The position numbers and the translations under genes are program-made. This document shows, one piece after another, positions 56,562 through 64,000 of a stretch of 64,000 bases of DNA (the first letter of the stretch is position 1; every line of letters begins with the position of its first letter). The stretch is from Lachnospiraceae bacterium C6A11 (GTDB lineage Bacteria; Bacillota; Clostridia; Lachnospirales; Lachnospiraceae): positions 45,563-109,562 of the forward strand of contig JNKY01000002.1 of NCBI GenBank assembly GCA_000702245.1, written 5' to 3'. The notes beneath the pieces are model-generated. The model ran no database searches. It saw nothing but the letters and a program-made list of their open reading frames with translations, and was not told where the DNA came from.

Positions 56562-56579
56562 ATCCAGGAGGGAAACGAA

Positions 56580-57377
56580 ATGGAGAAAAAAGGCGTTGAA
56601 GAGATGATCAATGAGATTAGCATATTTATAGATAACTGTAAATATCAGCCACTCTCATCAAACAAGATCGTAGTGCCTAAGGACGAAATAGATAAGATGC
56701 TCAGTGAGCTTAAGCTTAAGCTCCCTAACGAGATCGAAAGATGCAAGAAGATCATGAGAAACAAGGAAGCTATCCTTGCTTCAGCAAGAACCCGTTCAGA
56801 CGCTATCATTTCTGAATCTGTAAACGAGGCTAACAGACTTGTTGAGACCAATCATATCACAGAGCTTGCAAATATCAGAGCTAACGAGATCCTTGAGCAG
56901 GCAAGAAGAGATGCTCAGCAGATCCTCGATGATGCAAATGCAGAGGCAAGTGAAGTGAGACTCTCAGCTATGGAGTATACCAAGACAAAGCTTGCTGAAA
57001 TGAGAAACTACTTTGCACGTACACTCGAGATCGACAGAGAGAATTATCATAATCTCATCGACAGCCTTGAAAATACAGTATATACACTTGATTCAAACGT
57101 TAACGATATGGATGCCAGCATCAATCTTCTGACAGGCAACCCAATTCAGGCACCTGTTTCACAGTCTATGGGCGGTCAGCAGTATTCTAACGAGGACATC
57201 TCTGAGTTTACTCAGGATGATTACGGCTATGCACCTCAGAGGCCTGCACAGCAGACTCCTCCGGTTGCACCTCCTCCAATCGTTCAGTCACTTGCAAATG
57301 CAGACGATGACGATGATTATGATGAGGATTACGACGACGAAGATTACGATGATGACGACGATTTCCTTGACGAATAG
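56580..57377 (+). CDS. Coiled-coil protein with acidic tail
   Basis: 265 residues, 18 bases after coaD with AGGAGGG. Residues 30-170 form a long coiled coil (IRANEILEQARRDAQQILDDANAEA and similar) resembling ATP synthase b/V-type subunit H or DivIVA-like helices, which explains frequent ATPase labels for such proteins; no nucleotide-binding motif is present. A Pro/Gln-rich linker (PAQQTPPVAPPP) ends in a strongly acidic tail of Asp, Glu and Tyr. Related proteins are found after coaD in Lachnospiraceae as far as I recall. A cytoskeletal or septal role is speculation. Confidence 0.78.
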   Translation: MEKKGVEEMINEISIFIDNCKYQPLSSNKIVVPKDEIDKMLSELKLKLPNEIERCKKIMRNKEAILASARTRSDAIISESVNEANRLVETNHITELANIRANEILEQARRDAQQILDDANAEASEVRLSAMEYTKTKLAEMRNYFARTLEIDRENYHNLIDSLENTVYTLDSNVNDMDASINLLTGNPIQAPVSQSMGGQQYSNEDISEFTQDDYGYAPQRPAQQTPPVAPPPIVQSLANADDDDDYDEDYDDEDYDDDDDFLDE

Positions 57378-57390
57378 TCATTAGAGATAA

Positions 57391-57436
57391 GCATGAAAAA
57401 AGCAGCTTCCCATTACGGAGTCTGCTTTTTTCATGC
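57391..57436. terminator. Bidirectional terminator between the coiled-coil gene and tmcAL
   Basis: A perfect 15-bp inverted repeat (GCATGAAAAAAGCAG / CTGCTTTTTTCATGC) whose arms provide a T6 run in both directions, between convergent genes. Confidence 0.9.
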
Positions 57437-57484
57437 GTTATACAAGGCAAGTACATTGTTTGTTTTTGGGTTGTTAAGTTAATA

Positions 57485-58675
57485 TCAGACAATCACTATA
57501 TTTGACGAAAGCTCGTTAGGTTTGTTGATATTTGTTTTACTGTAAAATATAAGGTTGTAAATATCTGTGGCTAAGCGGTCATATATGTATAGGGCAGATG
57601 CATAATCGCTGTCTGGTTTGTAGCTGGAACGCTTATTTATGATTGTAATATCGGACTTCTCGCTGATGCTTCTAAGAAGATGTGAGGAGTCCTTTTTTAA
57701 TGCCAGAAGAGTGGCATAAGGGCAGAGTCTGGTGTCCTTAATATTCTTTATCCCGAGAAGAATATGAATAAGAACCCTGCAGATACGTGATCTGGTTAGT
57801 TCCCTTGATTTTAATGAACTGATTATATCTTCGTAGGAAGCCGGAAGTGAAAGGTTTCTGAGCTTACTAAGTATGTCCGGTGTGATATCAAGGATATTAC
57901 TGTATTCAGACGATGTGTCAACACTTCGCTGAAGCTTCATTAATTCAATGTTTAGGATTGACTGAATATCTGAACTGAATATTGGTCGTTCATTAATGGT
58001 TTCTGTTACAAAAGAAGAGATGTTTGTGTCACCTGATTTAAGTGAATCTCTGATCAGCTTTCCTGATGCGTATTTATCATCTGCAGCAGTAGAATCATGC
58101 TCTGCACCGATACGTTTTACTGCGGTTGGTTTTATGTTTGAATCAAGCTTTGTGAGTGCAGATAGATATTCGATTGCCAGAATGTTGTTAGGAGTGGACA
58201 TTATAGTCGCATAATCCTCGCCAAGCTCCTGAGCCAGAGCAAGGCTTCTTGCCTTAGGGAAGGAATTGCCGGCCTTAAGATAGTCATTCAGGGCAGACTT
58301 AAAGGAGGCTGTTTCATTTGTTAAGCAGCCTGAAATCTTTTTAAGGGTTTCGATATCCTCTGTTTCTGCACCGAAAGAAATATAATCAGCGATGCCGAGA
58401 GAATTGATCATCTCAACAGCGGCATAAGCAAAATCCTGTGCACTTGCGGTACTGAACCTGACCGGCAGCTCAAATACAAGATCAAGCCCGCTTCTTACAG
58501 CAGTCTCAGCTCTGACAAGCTTATTAAATACAGCCGGTTCACCCCTCTGTACAAAATTTCCACTCATCACAGCCATCGCACACTCCGCCCCGCTCAAACG
58601 TTTCGACACTTCAAGGTGGTATTTATGCCCGTTATGAAAAGGATTATACTCCGCTACAATCGCTACAGTTTTCAT
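57485..58675 (-). CDS. tmcAL: tRNA(Met) cytidine acetate ligase TmcAL (YlbM)
   Basis: TmcAL activates acetate with ATP and acetylates the wobble C34 of elongator tRNA-Met (ac4C). Start taken at the ATG whose last base pair is 58675 (TTTGGAG upstream); the TTG four codons earlier is less likely. 396 residues with the nucleotidyltransferase motif AEYNPFHNGHKYH, MSGNFVQRGEPA and the C-terminal half with KRIGAEHDS, matching the family. It is monocistronic on the minus strand between coaD and the aminotransferase. Confidence 0.93.
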   Translation of the reverse strand: MKTVAIVAEYNPFHNGHKYHLEVSKRLSGAECAMAVMSGNFVQRGEPAVFNKLVRAETAVRSGLDLVFELPVRFSTASAQDFAYAAVEMINSLGIADYISFGAETEDIETLKKISGCLTNETASFKSALNDYLKAGNSFPKARSLALAQELGEDYATIMSTPNNILAIEYLSALTKLDSNIKPTAVKRIGAEHDSTAADDKYASGKLIRDSLKSGDTNISSFVTETINERPIFSSDIQSILNIELMKLQRSVDTSSEYSNILDITPDILSKLRNLSLPASYEDIISSLKSRELTRSRICRVLIHILLGIKNIKDTRLCPYATLLALKKDSSHLLRSISEKSDITIINKRSSYKPDSDYASALYIYDRLATDIYNLIFYSKTNINKPNELSSNIVIV

Positions 58676-58750
58676 GCCAATCTCCAAATAATATAAGAAA
58701 TATAATACTGCTCATTATTATAATATTGATATTAACACAAGCCGAACATG

Positions 58751-58838
58751 CTGACAAATGCTTTTCGAGACCGTCCGAGCCGGCAGGCGAGACTACCGCA
58801 TCCGTTCGCGGGATGAGTCGAGAAAAGCGTTTGGTCAG
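58751..58838. repeat. Structured intergenic element, second copy of the 20371-20616 family
   Basis: Imperfect inverted ends CTGACAAATGCTTTTC and its near reverse complement (58822-58838) around a GC-rich core with a CATCC/GGATG hairpin (58799-58815). Shares the 13-mer TTTTCGAGACCGT (58762-58774) with the glnN-thiI element. It lies in the 319-base gap between divergent tmcAL and the aminotransferase gene; the rest of the gap holds only AT-rich promoter sequence. Confidence 0.65.
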
Positions 58839-58911
58839 ATGTGAGGCGTATTTATTATTAAAAGATATTTTATAAAAAAATTAATTTTATACTTTATTTT
58901 TAAAAAATACA

Positions 58912-58920
58912 TGATATAAT
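58912..58920 (+). promoter_or_regulatory. Extended -10 promoter of the aminotransferase
   Basis: TGATATAAT, 75 bases before the ATG at 58995. Confidence 0.5.
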
Positions 58921-58994
58921 TAAGCAGATTTAAAGCGCTATATTATTGATTTATAAGTAGCTATAGATAACACGTAGAAGAAAAGGAGAAACTT

Positions 58995-60278
58995 ATGAAA
59001 CCATACGCCGAAATGACAAGGGAAGAAAAACTTGCCGAACTTGAAAATCTGAAGAAGGAATACCACAAGTTCCAGGAAATGGACCTCAAGCTTGATATGA
59101 GCCGTGGTAAGCCATGCCGCGAGCAGCTTGATATTTCCATGGGAATGATGGATGCTCTTAATTCACAGGCTGACCTTACCTGCGAGGATGGAACAGACTG
59201 CAGAAACTACGGTGTTCTGACAGGTATTCATGAAGCTAAGGTTCTTATCGGCGATATGATGGAGAACAATCCTGACAATATAATCATTTACGGTAACTCA
59301 TCTCTGAACGTAATGTATGATACGGTTTCAAGAGCAATGACACACGGTATCCTTGGAAATACACCATGGTGCAAGCTTGACAAGGTTAAATTCCTCTGCC
59401 CTGTACCTGGTTACGACAGACATTTTGCTATTACAGAGTATTTCGGCATCGAAATGATCCCTGTTCCTATGCATGCTGACGGTCCCGATATGGATATGGT
59501 TGAGAAGCTTGTTTCTGAGGATGAGTCTGTAAAGGGTATCTGGTGTATTCCAAAGTATTCTAACCCACAGGGTTATTCATATTCTGACGAGACAGTAAGA
59601 AGATTTGCAAGACTTAAGCCGGCTGCAAAGGATTTCAGAATCTTCTGGGACAATGCATACGGCATCCATCACCTCTACGATGATGATCAGGATTATCTTA
59701 TTGAGATCCTTGCTGAATGTAAGAGAGCAGGCAATCCGGATCTTGTATATAAGTTTGCATCAACCTCTAAGATCACCTTCCCTGGAAGCGGTATCGCAGC
59801 ACTTGCAACCTCTCCAAACAATCTTGAGGACATCATGAAGCAGATGAAGAATCAGACAATCGGACATGATAAGGTAAATCAGCTTAGACATGTAAGATTC
59901 TTCAAGGATATTCACGGTATGACAGAGCATATGAAGAAGCATGCTGACATCATCCGTCCTAAGTTTGAGGCTGTTCTTGAGGCACTTGAGAATAATCTCG
60001 GCGGGCTCGGAGTTGGCGAGTGGACAAAGCCAAAGGGAGGATATTTCATCAGCTTTGATTCTCTGAACGGCTGTGCTAAGGATATCGTTAAGCTTGCAAA
60101 GAAGGCAGGCGTAACAATGACCGGTGCCGGAGCAACCTGGCCATACGGCAAGGATCCTGAGGACAGAAATATCAGAATCGCTCCAACCTATCCTACACTT
60201 GAAGATCTTAAGACAGCAGCAGAGCTCTTTACTCTCTGTGTAAAGATCGTCAGCCTTGAGAAGCTTCTGGCTGAGTAA
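58995..60278 (+). CDS. PLP-dependent aminotransferase, class Ic aspartate aminotransferase-like
   Basis: 427 residues of fold type I. The opening region with LDMSRGKPCREQLDIS and NYGVLTG, the IPKYSNPQGYSYSDETV block (Asn/Pro pair at the PLP site), the DNAYGIHHL strand and the PLP lysine in FASTSKITFPGSG match the less common subgroup Ic of aspartate aminotransferases (Pfam PF12897 group). It should interconvert aspartate and oxaloacetate with glutamate/2-oxoglutarate, although some members have other specificities. AAGGAGAA ribosome site; monocistronic. Confidence 0.88.
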   Translation: MKPYAEMTREEKLAELENLKKEYHKFQEMDLKLDMSRGKPCREQLDISMGMMDALNSQADLTCEDGTDCRNYGVLTGIHEAKVLIGDMMENNPDNIIIYGNSSLNVMYDTVSRAMTHGILGNTPWCKLDKVKFLCPVPGYDRHFAITEYFGIEMIPVPMHADGPDMDMVEKLVSEDESVKGIWCIPKYSNPQGYSYSDETVRRFARLKPAAKDFRIFWDNAYGIHHLYDDDQDYLIEILAECKRAGNPDLVYKFASTSKITFPGSGIAALATSPNNLEDIMKQMKNQTIGHDKVNQLRHVRFFKDIHGMTEHMKKHADIIRPKFEAVLEALENNLGGLGVGEWTKPKGGYFISFDSLNGCAKDIVKLAKKAGVTMTGAGATWPYGKDPEDRNIRIAPTYPTLEDLKTAAELFTLCVKIVSLEKLLAE

Positions 60279-60315
60279 TCGTTGTTCGAACAATAATAGA
60301 ACATATGTAAAATAC

Positions 60316-60351
60316 GGCAGTTATGTGTCTTGGATGCGTAACTGCCTTTTT
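60316..60351 (+). terminator. Terminator of the aminotransferase gene
   Basis: GGCAGTTA pairs with TAACTGCC (60339-60346), then T5. Confidence 0.88.
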
Positions 60352-60410
60352 ATTTATTAAAGAGTACTTGAAATAAATTTAAAGCGAAAAACCCGCGGAA
60401 ATAAAGGAAG

Positions 60411-60434
60411 TGCTACATTTTGTAGCATTTTTTT
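60411..60434 (+). terminator. Second terminator upstream of recA
   Basis: TGCTACA, loop TTT, TGTAGCA, T7. It follows the first terminator by 60 bases, with no gene between; either a back-up or the end of a short RNA. Confidence 0.8.
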
Positions 60435-60498
60435 GCTTGGAACAAGAGGTTGCTTGTGGTATATTCTTCATGCAGACCAAACAGACCATAGATATTTA

Positions 60499-60527
60499 TT
60501 GACATTTCGGCATTATTATATTATTAT
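60499..60527 (+). promoter_or_regulatory. recA promoter
   Basis: TTGACA, 17 bases, TATTAT; transcript start expected near 60534. Confidence 0.8.
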
Positions 60528-60537
60528 TTAGAAAAAG

Positions 60538-60551
60538 CGAACATATGTTTT
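60538..60551 (+). promoter_or_regulatory. LexA (SOS) box at recA
   Basis: CGAACATATGTTTT matches the Gram-positive LexA consensus CGAAC-N4-GTTCG at all arm bases but two, immediately downstream of the expected start site, an ideal repression position. Confidence 0.75.
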
Positions 60552-60570
60552 GTTTACTAAGGAGGATGTT

Positions 60571-61638
60571 ATGGCAAACGAAGATAAGATAAGGGCACTT
60601 GATGCCGCACTCGCACAGATTGAAAAGCAGTTTGGTAAGGGTTCTGTCATGAAGCTGGGAGACGGTTTTGATGACATGAATATAGATGTAGTTCCTACAG
60701 GATCCCTCAGTCTGGATATTGCGCTCGGAGCAGGCGGTATGCCAAGAGGAAGGATCATTGAGATATACGGACCTGAGTCAAGTGGTAAGACAACGGTTGC
60801 GCTTCATGTTGTTTCAGAGGTTCAGAAGAGAGGCGGTATCGCAGGCTTTATCGATGCAGAGCATGCTCTTGACCCTGTATATGCAAGAAATATCGGTGTA
60901 GACATCGATAATCTTTACATCTCACAGCCGGACAACGGTGAGCAGGCTCTGGAGATCACAGAGACTATGGTTAGATCCGGAGCTATTGATGTTATCATCG
61001 TTGACTCTGTTGCAGCGCTTGTTCCTAAGGCTGAGATCGAAGGAGATATGGGTGACAGCCACGTAGGTCTTCATGCAAGACTTATGTCACAGGCTCTCAG
61101 AAAGCTTACAGCAGTTATCAGCAAGACAAACTGTGTTGTAATCTTTATCAATCAGCTTCGTGAGAAGGTTGGTGTTATGTTTGGTAATCCTGAGACAACA
61201 ACAGGTGGACGTGCGCTTAAGTTCTATGCTTCTGTAAGACTTGATGTCAGAAGAGTTGAGACCATTAAGCAGGGTGGCGAGGTTATCGGTAACCATACAA
61301 GAGTTAAGGTTGTTAAGAATAAGATCGCGCCTCCGTTCAGAGAGGCTGAATTTGATATCATGTTCGGCAAGGGTATTTCCAAGGAAGGCGATGTTCTTGA
61401 TCTTGCGGCTGACAGAGGTATCGTTGTAAAGTCCGGTGCATGGTATGCTTATAAGGGCGAGAAGATCGGGCAGGGACGTGAGAATGCGAAGATCTATCTT
61501 CAGGAACATGCTGATGTTTATAAGGAGATAGAGAACAGAGTAAGAATAGAAGCCGGAGTAGGCGGAGTTTCCGAGGAGGAGTACCAGAGGCTTGTTGCTG
61601 AAGGCCTTGTAGAGCCGAAGGAAGCTGATGAGGAATAA
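60571..61638 (+). CDS. recA: Recombinase RecA
   Basis: 355 residues from ATG 60571, with AAGGAGG 6 bases upstream. Walker A is GPESSGKTT, Walker B region [15 protein letters not shown], loop L1 and L2 regions and the family signature [14 protein letters not shown] are present; the C-terminus is acidic (EPKEADEE). RecA forms the strand-exchange filament and triggers LexA self-cleavage, consistent with its LexA box. Overlaps recX by one base. Confidence 0.98.
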   Translation: MANEDKIRALDAALAQIEKQFGKGSVMKLGDGFDDMNIDVVPTGSLSLDIALGAGGMPRGRIIEIYGPESSGKTTVALHVVSEVQKRGGIAGFIDAEHALDPVYARNIGVDIDNLYISQPDNGEQALEITETMVRSGAIDVIIVDSVAALVPKAEIEGDMGDSHVGLHARLMSQALRKLTAVISKTNCVVIFINQLREKVGVMFGNPETTTGGRALKFYASVRLDVRRVETIKQGGEVIGNHTRVKVVKNKIAPPFREAEFDIMFGKGISKEGDVLDLAADRGIVVKSGAWYAYKGEKIGQGRENAKIYLQEHADVYKEIENRVRIEAGVGGVSEEEYQRLVAEGLVEPKEADEE

Positions 61639-62234
61639 TGGCAAAGATAAATATCATTAAGAGGGGCTCGAAGGATTTTATCCTGATCGATGGTGAGAAG
61701 GCCGGCTTTCTTTATGATAGTGATCTGAGACGGATGAATCTTGAAGATGGCCAGGTTCTTGATGATGGGGCTGTGGATGAACTGAGAGAGATGCTTTACA
61801 GAAGAACCTTCAATAAAGCGTGTTCGTATCTTGAAACTGCTGAATATTGCGGCGCAGAGATCAGATTCAAGCTGAAGCACAGTGATTTCGCAGATGATAT
61901 GATCGAGAGAGTCATTGAGGAGCTTTACGAAATGAAGTATCTGGATGACAGGAGATATGCGGAGGTTTATATCAGGTCATATACACCCACCAAGGGCAGG
62001 AAGCTTATTGAGTCCGAGCTGCTTTTTAAAAAGATAGACCGTGAGATCATAAGGGAGGCTTTTGATGAATATCTTGAGACTGCCGAGTATGATGAAGATA
62101 AGATTATAGACGACATAATCAGAAAGAAATACGGTTCTCTTGATATGTCCGATATTAAGGTCAGAAGCAGAATTATTTCGTATTTTTCGCGCAAGGGTTT
62201 CAATTTGGATAAAGTCAATAATCACTTGACATAA
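61638..62234 (+). CDS. recX: Regulatory protein RecX
   Basis: 198 residues, starting inside the recA stop (TAATG). RecX caps RecA filaments and modulates recombination. The three-helix repeat pattern is visible: ACSYLETAEYCGAEIRFKL, MIERVIEELYEMKYLDDRRYAEVYIRS and the later SRIISYFSRKGFNLDKV (short segments given). The size fits the family. Operon recA-recX is widespread and implies SOS co-regulation. Confidence 0.92.
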   Translation: MAKINIIKRGSKDFILIDGEKAGFLYDSDLRRMNLEDGQVLDDGAVDELREMLYRRTFNKACSYLETAEYCGAEIRFKLKHSDFADDMIERVIEELYEMKYLDDRRYAEVYIRSYTPTKGRKLIESELLFKKIDREIIREAFDEYLETAEYDEDKIIDDIIRKKYGSLDMSDIKVRSRIISYFSRKGFNLDKVNNHLT

Positions 62235-62254
62235 TATGAAAAAACGATTAATAT
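62226..62254 (+). promoter_or_regulatory. Promoter of rny
   Basis: TTGACA (overlapping the recX stop), 17 bases, TAATAT. Confidence 0.55.
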
Positions 62255-62303
62255 TTATGTGTTGTACCTTTGTGCAATGAAAATTAAATAAGGAGGTGCT
62301 CCT

Positions 62304-63854
62304 GTGGATCCTATCTACATAGTGATTGGTGTGATCATCCTTGTCGTAGCTATAGTCGTTACCTGGTTCGCAGCAACGGCATATAGAAAGAACATTGCCG
62401 AAGCAAAGATCGGTAAGGCAGAGGACAAGGCTAAAGAGATTATAGATGATGCACTGAAGACTGCTGAAGATAAGAAACGCGAGATCGTTCTTGGAGCTAA
62501 AGAGGAAGCTCTTAAGACTAAGAATGAGATTGACAAGGAAGTCAAGGATCGTCGTAACGAAATTCAGCGTATGGAGAAGAGAGTTCTGTCACGTGAGGAG
62601 AATCTTGACAAGAAGAGTGATGCCCTTGAGAAGAAGGAAGCTTCACTTTCTGCAAGGGAAGCAGAGATTGTTAAGAAGAAAGCAGAGATTGACGAACTTT
62701 CATCAAAGAGATTACAGGAACTGGAAAGAATCTCCGGACTTACCTCTGAACAGGCAAAGGAATATTTACTTAAGACTGTTGAAGACGATGTTAAACACGA
62801 AACTGCAGTCATGATCAAGGAATTGGAGTCCAGGGCTAAAGAAGAAGCCGACAAGAGAGCTAAGGATTATGTTGTTTCAGCTATTCAGAAGTGTGCAGCA
62901 GATGTTGTTTCAGAATCTACAATATCTCTGGTACAGCTTCCGAATGATGAGATGAAAGGACGTATAATCGGTAGAGAGGGTAGAAATATCAGAACCCTTG
63001 AAACAATGACAGGTGTTGATCTTATCATAGATGATACACCTGAGGCAGTAATTCTTTCATGCTTTGATCCTATAAGACGAGAGGTTGCTAGAATAGCACT
63101 CGAGAAGCTTATAGTTGATGGCAGGATCCATCCTGCAAGAATCGAAGAGATGGTCGAGAAGGCTAAGAAGGAAGTAGAAGTCATGATCCGCGAGGAAGGT
63201 GAATCTGCTGCTCTTGAATGTGGTGTACACGGATTACATCCGGAAATCATCAAGCTTCTTGGACGTATGAAATTCAGGACCAGTTATGGTCAGAATGCTC
63301 TTAAACATTCGGTTGAGGTTTCTCAGCTCTGCGGACTTATTGCCGGTGAGATCGGTGAAGATATCAAGCTTGCTAAGCGTGCTGGTCTTCTTCATGATAT
63401 CGGTAAATCAGTTGATCATGAGATGGAAGGTTCACATGTTTCTATCGGTGTTGATATTTGTAGAAAATACAAAGAGTCAGCTGTTGTTATCAATTCGGTA
63501 GCATCACACCATGGTGACAGTGAGGCAGAGAGTTTAATTGCTTGTATAGTACAGGCTGCTGATACTATTTCAGCTGCAAGGCCTGGTGCTAGAAGAGAGA
63601 CGTTAGAGACTTATACTACGAGACTTACAAAGTTAGAGAATATCGCTAATGAGTTTAAGGGCGTAGATAAAACTTTTGCTATTCAGGCAGGACGAGAGAT
63701 CCGAGTTATTGTGGTTCCTGAGCAGGTCAGCGATGCGGATATGGTACTCCTTGCCAGAGATATTTCTAAGAAGATTGAAGATGAACTTGAATATCCTGGA
63801 CAGATCAAGGTTAGCCTTATACGTGAGTCAAGAGTTACTGACTATGCAAAGTAA
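62304..63854 (+). CDS. rny: Ribonuclease Y
   Basis: 516 residues, GTG start behind AGGAGGTG. An N-terminal membrane anchor (about 4-25), a long coiled coil (30-190), a KH domain ([15 protein letters not shown]), an HD domain ([12 protein letters not shown]) and a C-terminal domain follow in the canonical RNase Y order. RNase Y is the membrane-bound endonuclease that starts mRNA turnover in Gram-positive bacteria. Position after recA-recX is common in Clostridia. Confidence 0.97.
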   Translation: MDPIYIVIGVIILVVAIVVTWFAATAYRKNIAEAKIGKAEDKAKEIIDDALKTAEDKKREIVLGAKEEALKTKNEIDKEVKDRRNEIQRMEKRVLSREENLDKKSDALEKKEASLSAREAEIVKKKAEIDELSSKRLQELERISGLTSEQAKEYLLKTVEDDVKHETAVMIKELESRAKEEADKRAKDYVVSAIQKCAADVVSESTISLVQLPNDEMKGRIIGREGRNIRTLETMTGVDLIIDDTPEAVILSCFDPIRREVARIALEKLIVDGRIHPARIEEMVEKAKKEVEVMIREEGESAALECGVHGLHPEIIKLLGRMKFRTSYGQNALKHSVEVSQLCGLIAGEIGEDIKLAKRAGLLHDIGKSVDHEMEGSHVSIGVDICRKYKESAVVINSVASHHGDSEAESLIACIVQAADTISAARPGARRETLETYTTRLTKLENIANEFKGVDKTFAIQAGREIRVIVVPEQVSDADMVLLARDISKKIEDELEYPGQIKVSLIRESRVTDYAK

Positions 63855-63868
63855 GATTTAACTTCTTA

Positions 63869-63898
63869 TCCCCTGATTGTATGATCAGGGGATTTTCT
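63869..63898 (+). terminator. Terminator of rny
   Basis: TCCCCTGAT, loop TGTATG, ATCAGGGGA, then TTTTC. Confidence 0.88.
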
Positions 63899-63912
63899 TT
63901 TGCGTAGATAAT

Positions 63913-64000
63913 GAGCCGAGTGACCGTGTATCATGCTTGCATGATTATCCGGACATTCGGCGAATGTCCGACACCGAGTCGACAGACGAGGGGAAGGGCG
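63913..64000. repeat. Structured intergenic element, probably truncated by the window end
   Basis: Two perfect hairpins (ATCATGC/GCATGAT at 63930-63945 and CGGACATTCG/CGAATGTCCG at 63950-63970) flanked by GC-rich sequence with GAGCCGAGTGACCG and GAGTCGAC words similar to those in the element at 58751-58838. Confidence 0.45.

Overview
The window is a stretch of chromosome from a low-to-mid GC Gram-positive anaerobe. Gene order and content point to the family Lachnospiraceae (Clostridia), probably a fibre-degrading butyrate producer related to Butyrivibrio, Pseudobutyrivibrio or Roseburia; the species cannot be named from sequence alone. Supporting signs are a butyryl-CoA:acetate-type CoA-transferase, type III glutamine synthetase, oxygen-independent radical-SAM enzymes, a 2-hydroxyacyl-CoA dehydratase activase-like giant protein, a membrane-anchored GH5 cellulase, a GerW/YtfJ sporulation protein, and sigma-A type TTGACA-17-TATAAT promoters with AGGAGG ribosome binding sites. 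No prophage, insertion sequence, transposase, rRNA or CRISPR array was seen. Coding density is high and there is one tRNA gene.

Layout. 1-5.4 kb: the 3' end of an unknown gene, a CoA-transferase, and a two-gene unit of a large tubulin-like GTPase and a LURP-one-related (tubby-like fold) protein. 5.5-17.9 kb: a housekeeping run dtd-lepA-hemW, then the CIRCE-controlled hrcA-grpE-dnaK-dnaJ heat-shock operon continuing into prmA, an unknown gene, rsmE and a cysteine desulfurase. 18.2-21.9 kb: glnN, a 250-bp structured intergenic element, and thiI, the usual partner of the cysteine desulfurase. 22.0-25.2 kb: tRNA-Glu(CTC), an ABC exporter pair and mtaB. 25.3-30.3 kb: an accessory-looking cluster with an HPr-like protein that has no histidine, four single-span membrane proteins (three with N-terminal zinc ribbons) and an sce7726-family nuclease-like protein. 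30.3-34.2 kb: the conserved ylxM-ffh-rpsP-khpA-rimM-trmD operon. 34.3-39.9 kb: a two-component system, a small DUF6465-like protein, hisH-hisF, an acetyltransferase and a rhomboid protease. 39.9-44.2 kb (minus strand): a 1409-residue activase/dehydratase-like protein. 44.3-48.8 kb: a rhomboid-like protein with a zinc-finger tail, two unknown proteins, and the YtfI/YtfJ sporulation pair. 48.9-53.4 kb: rpmB, an Asp23 protein, fakA and recG. 53.6-64 kb: the cellulase, rsmD-coaD, a coiled-coil protein, tmcAL (minus), an aminotransferase, recA-recX and rny.

Functionally most of the window serves protein synthesis, tRNA/rRNA modification, protein folding and targeting, and DNA repair. Sulfur trafficking (cysteine desulfurase, ThiI, MtaB) and nitrogen assimilation (GlnN) sit alongside. 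The least explained parts are the tubulin-like/LURP-one pair, the zinc-ribbon membrane protein cluster, the degenerate HPr, the rhomboid-like/unknown/unknown unit upstream of ytfIJ, and a family of structured intergenic elements with inverted ends (20371-20616, 58751-58838, probably 63913 to the window end). These are the best candidates for undescribed biology; functions given for them are inferences.
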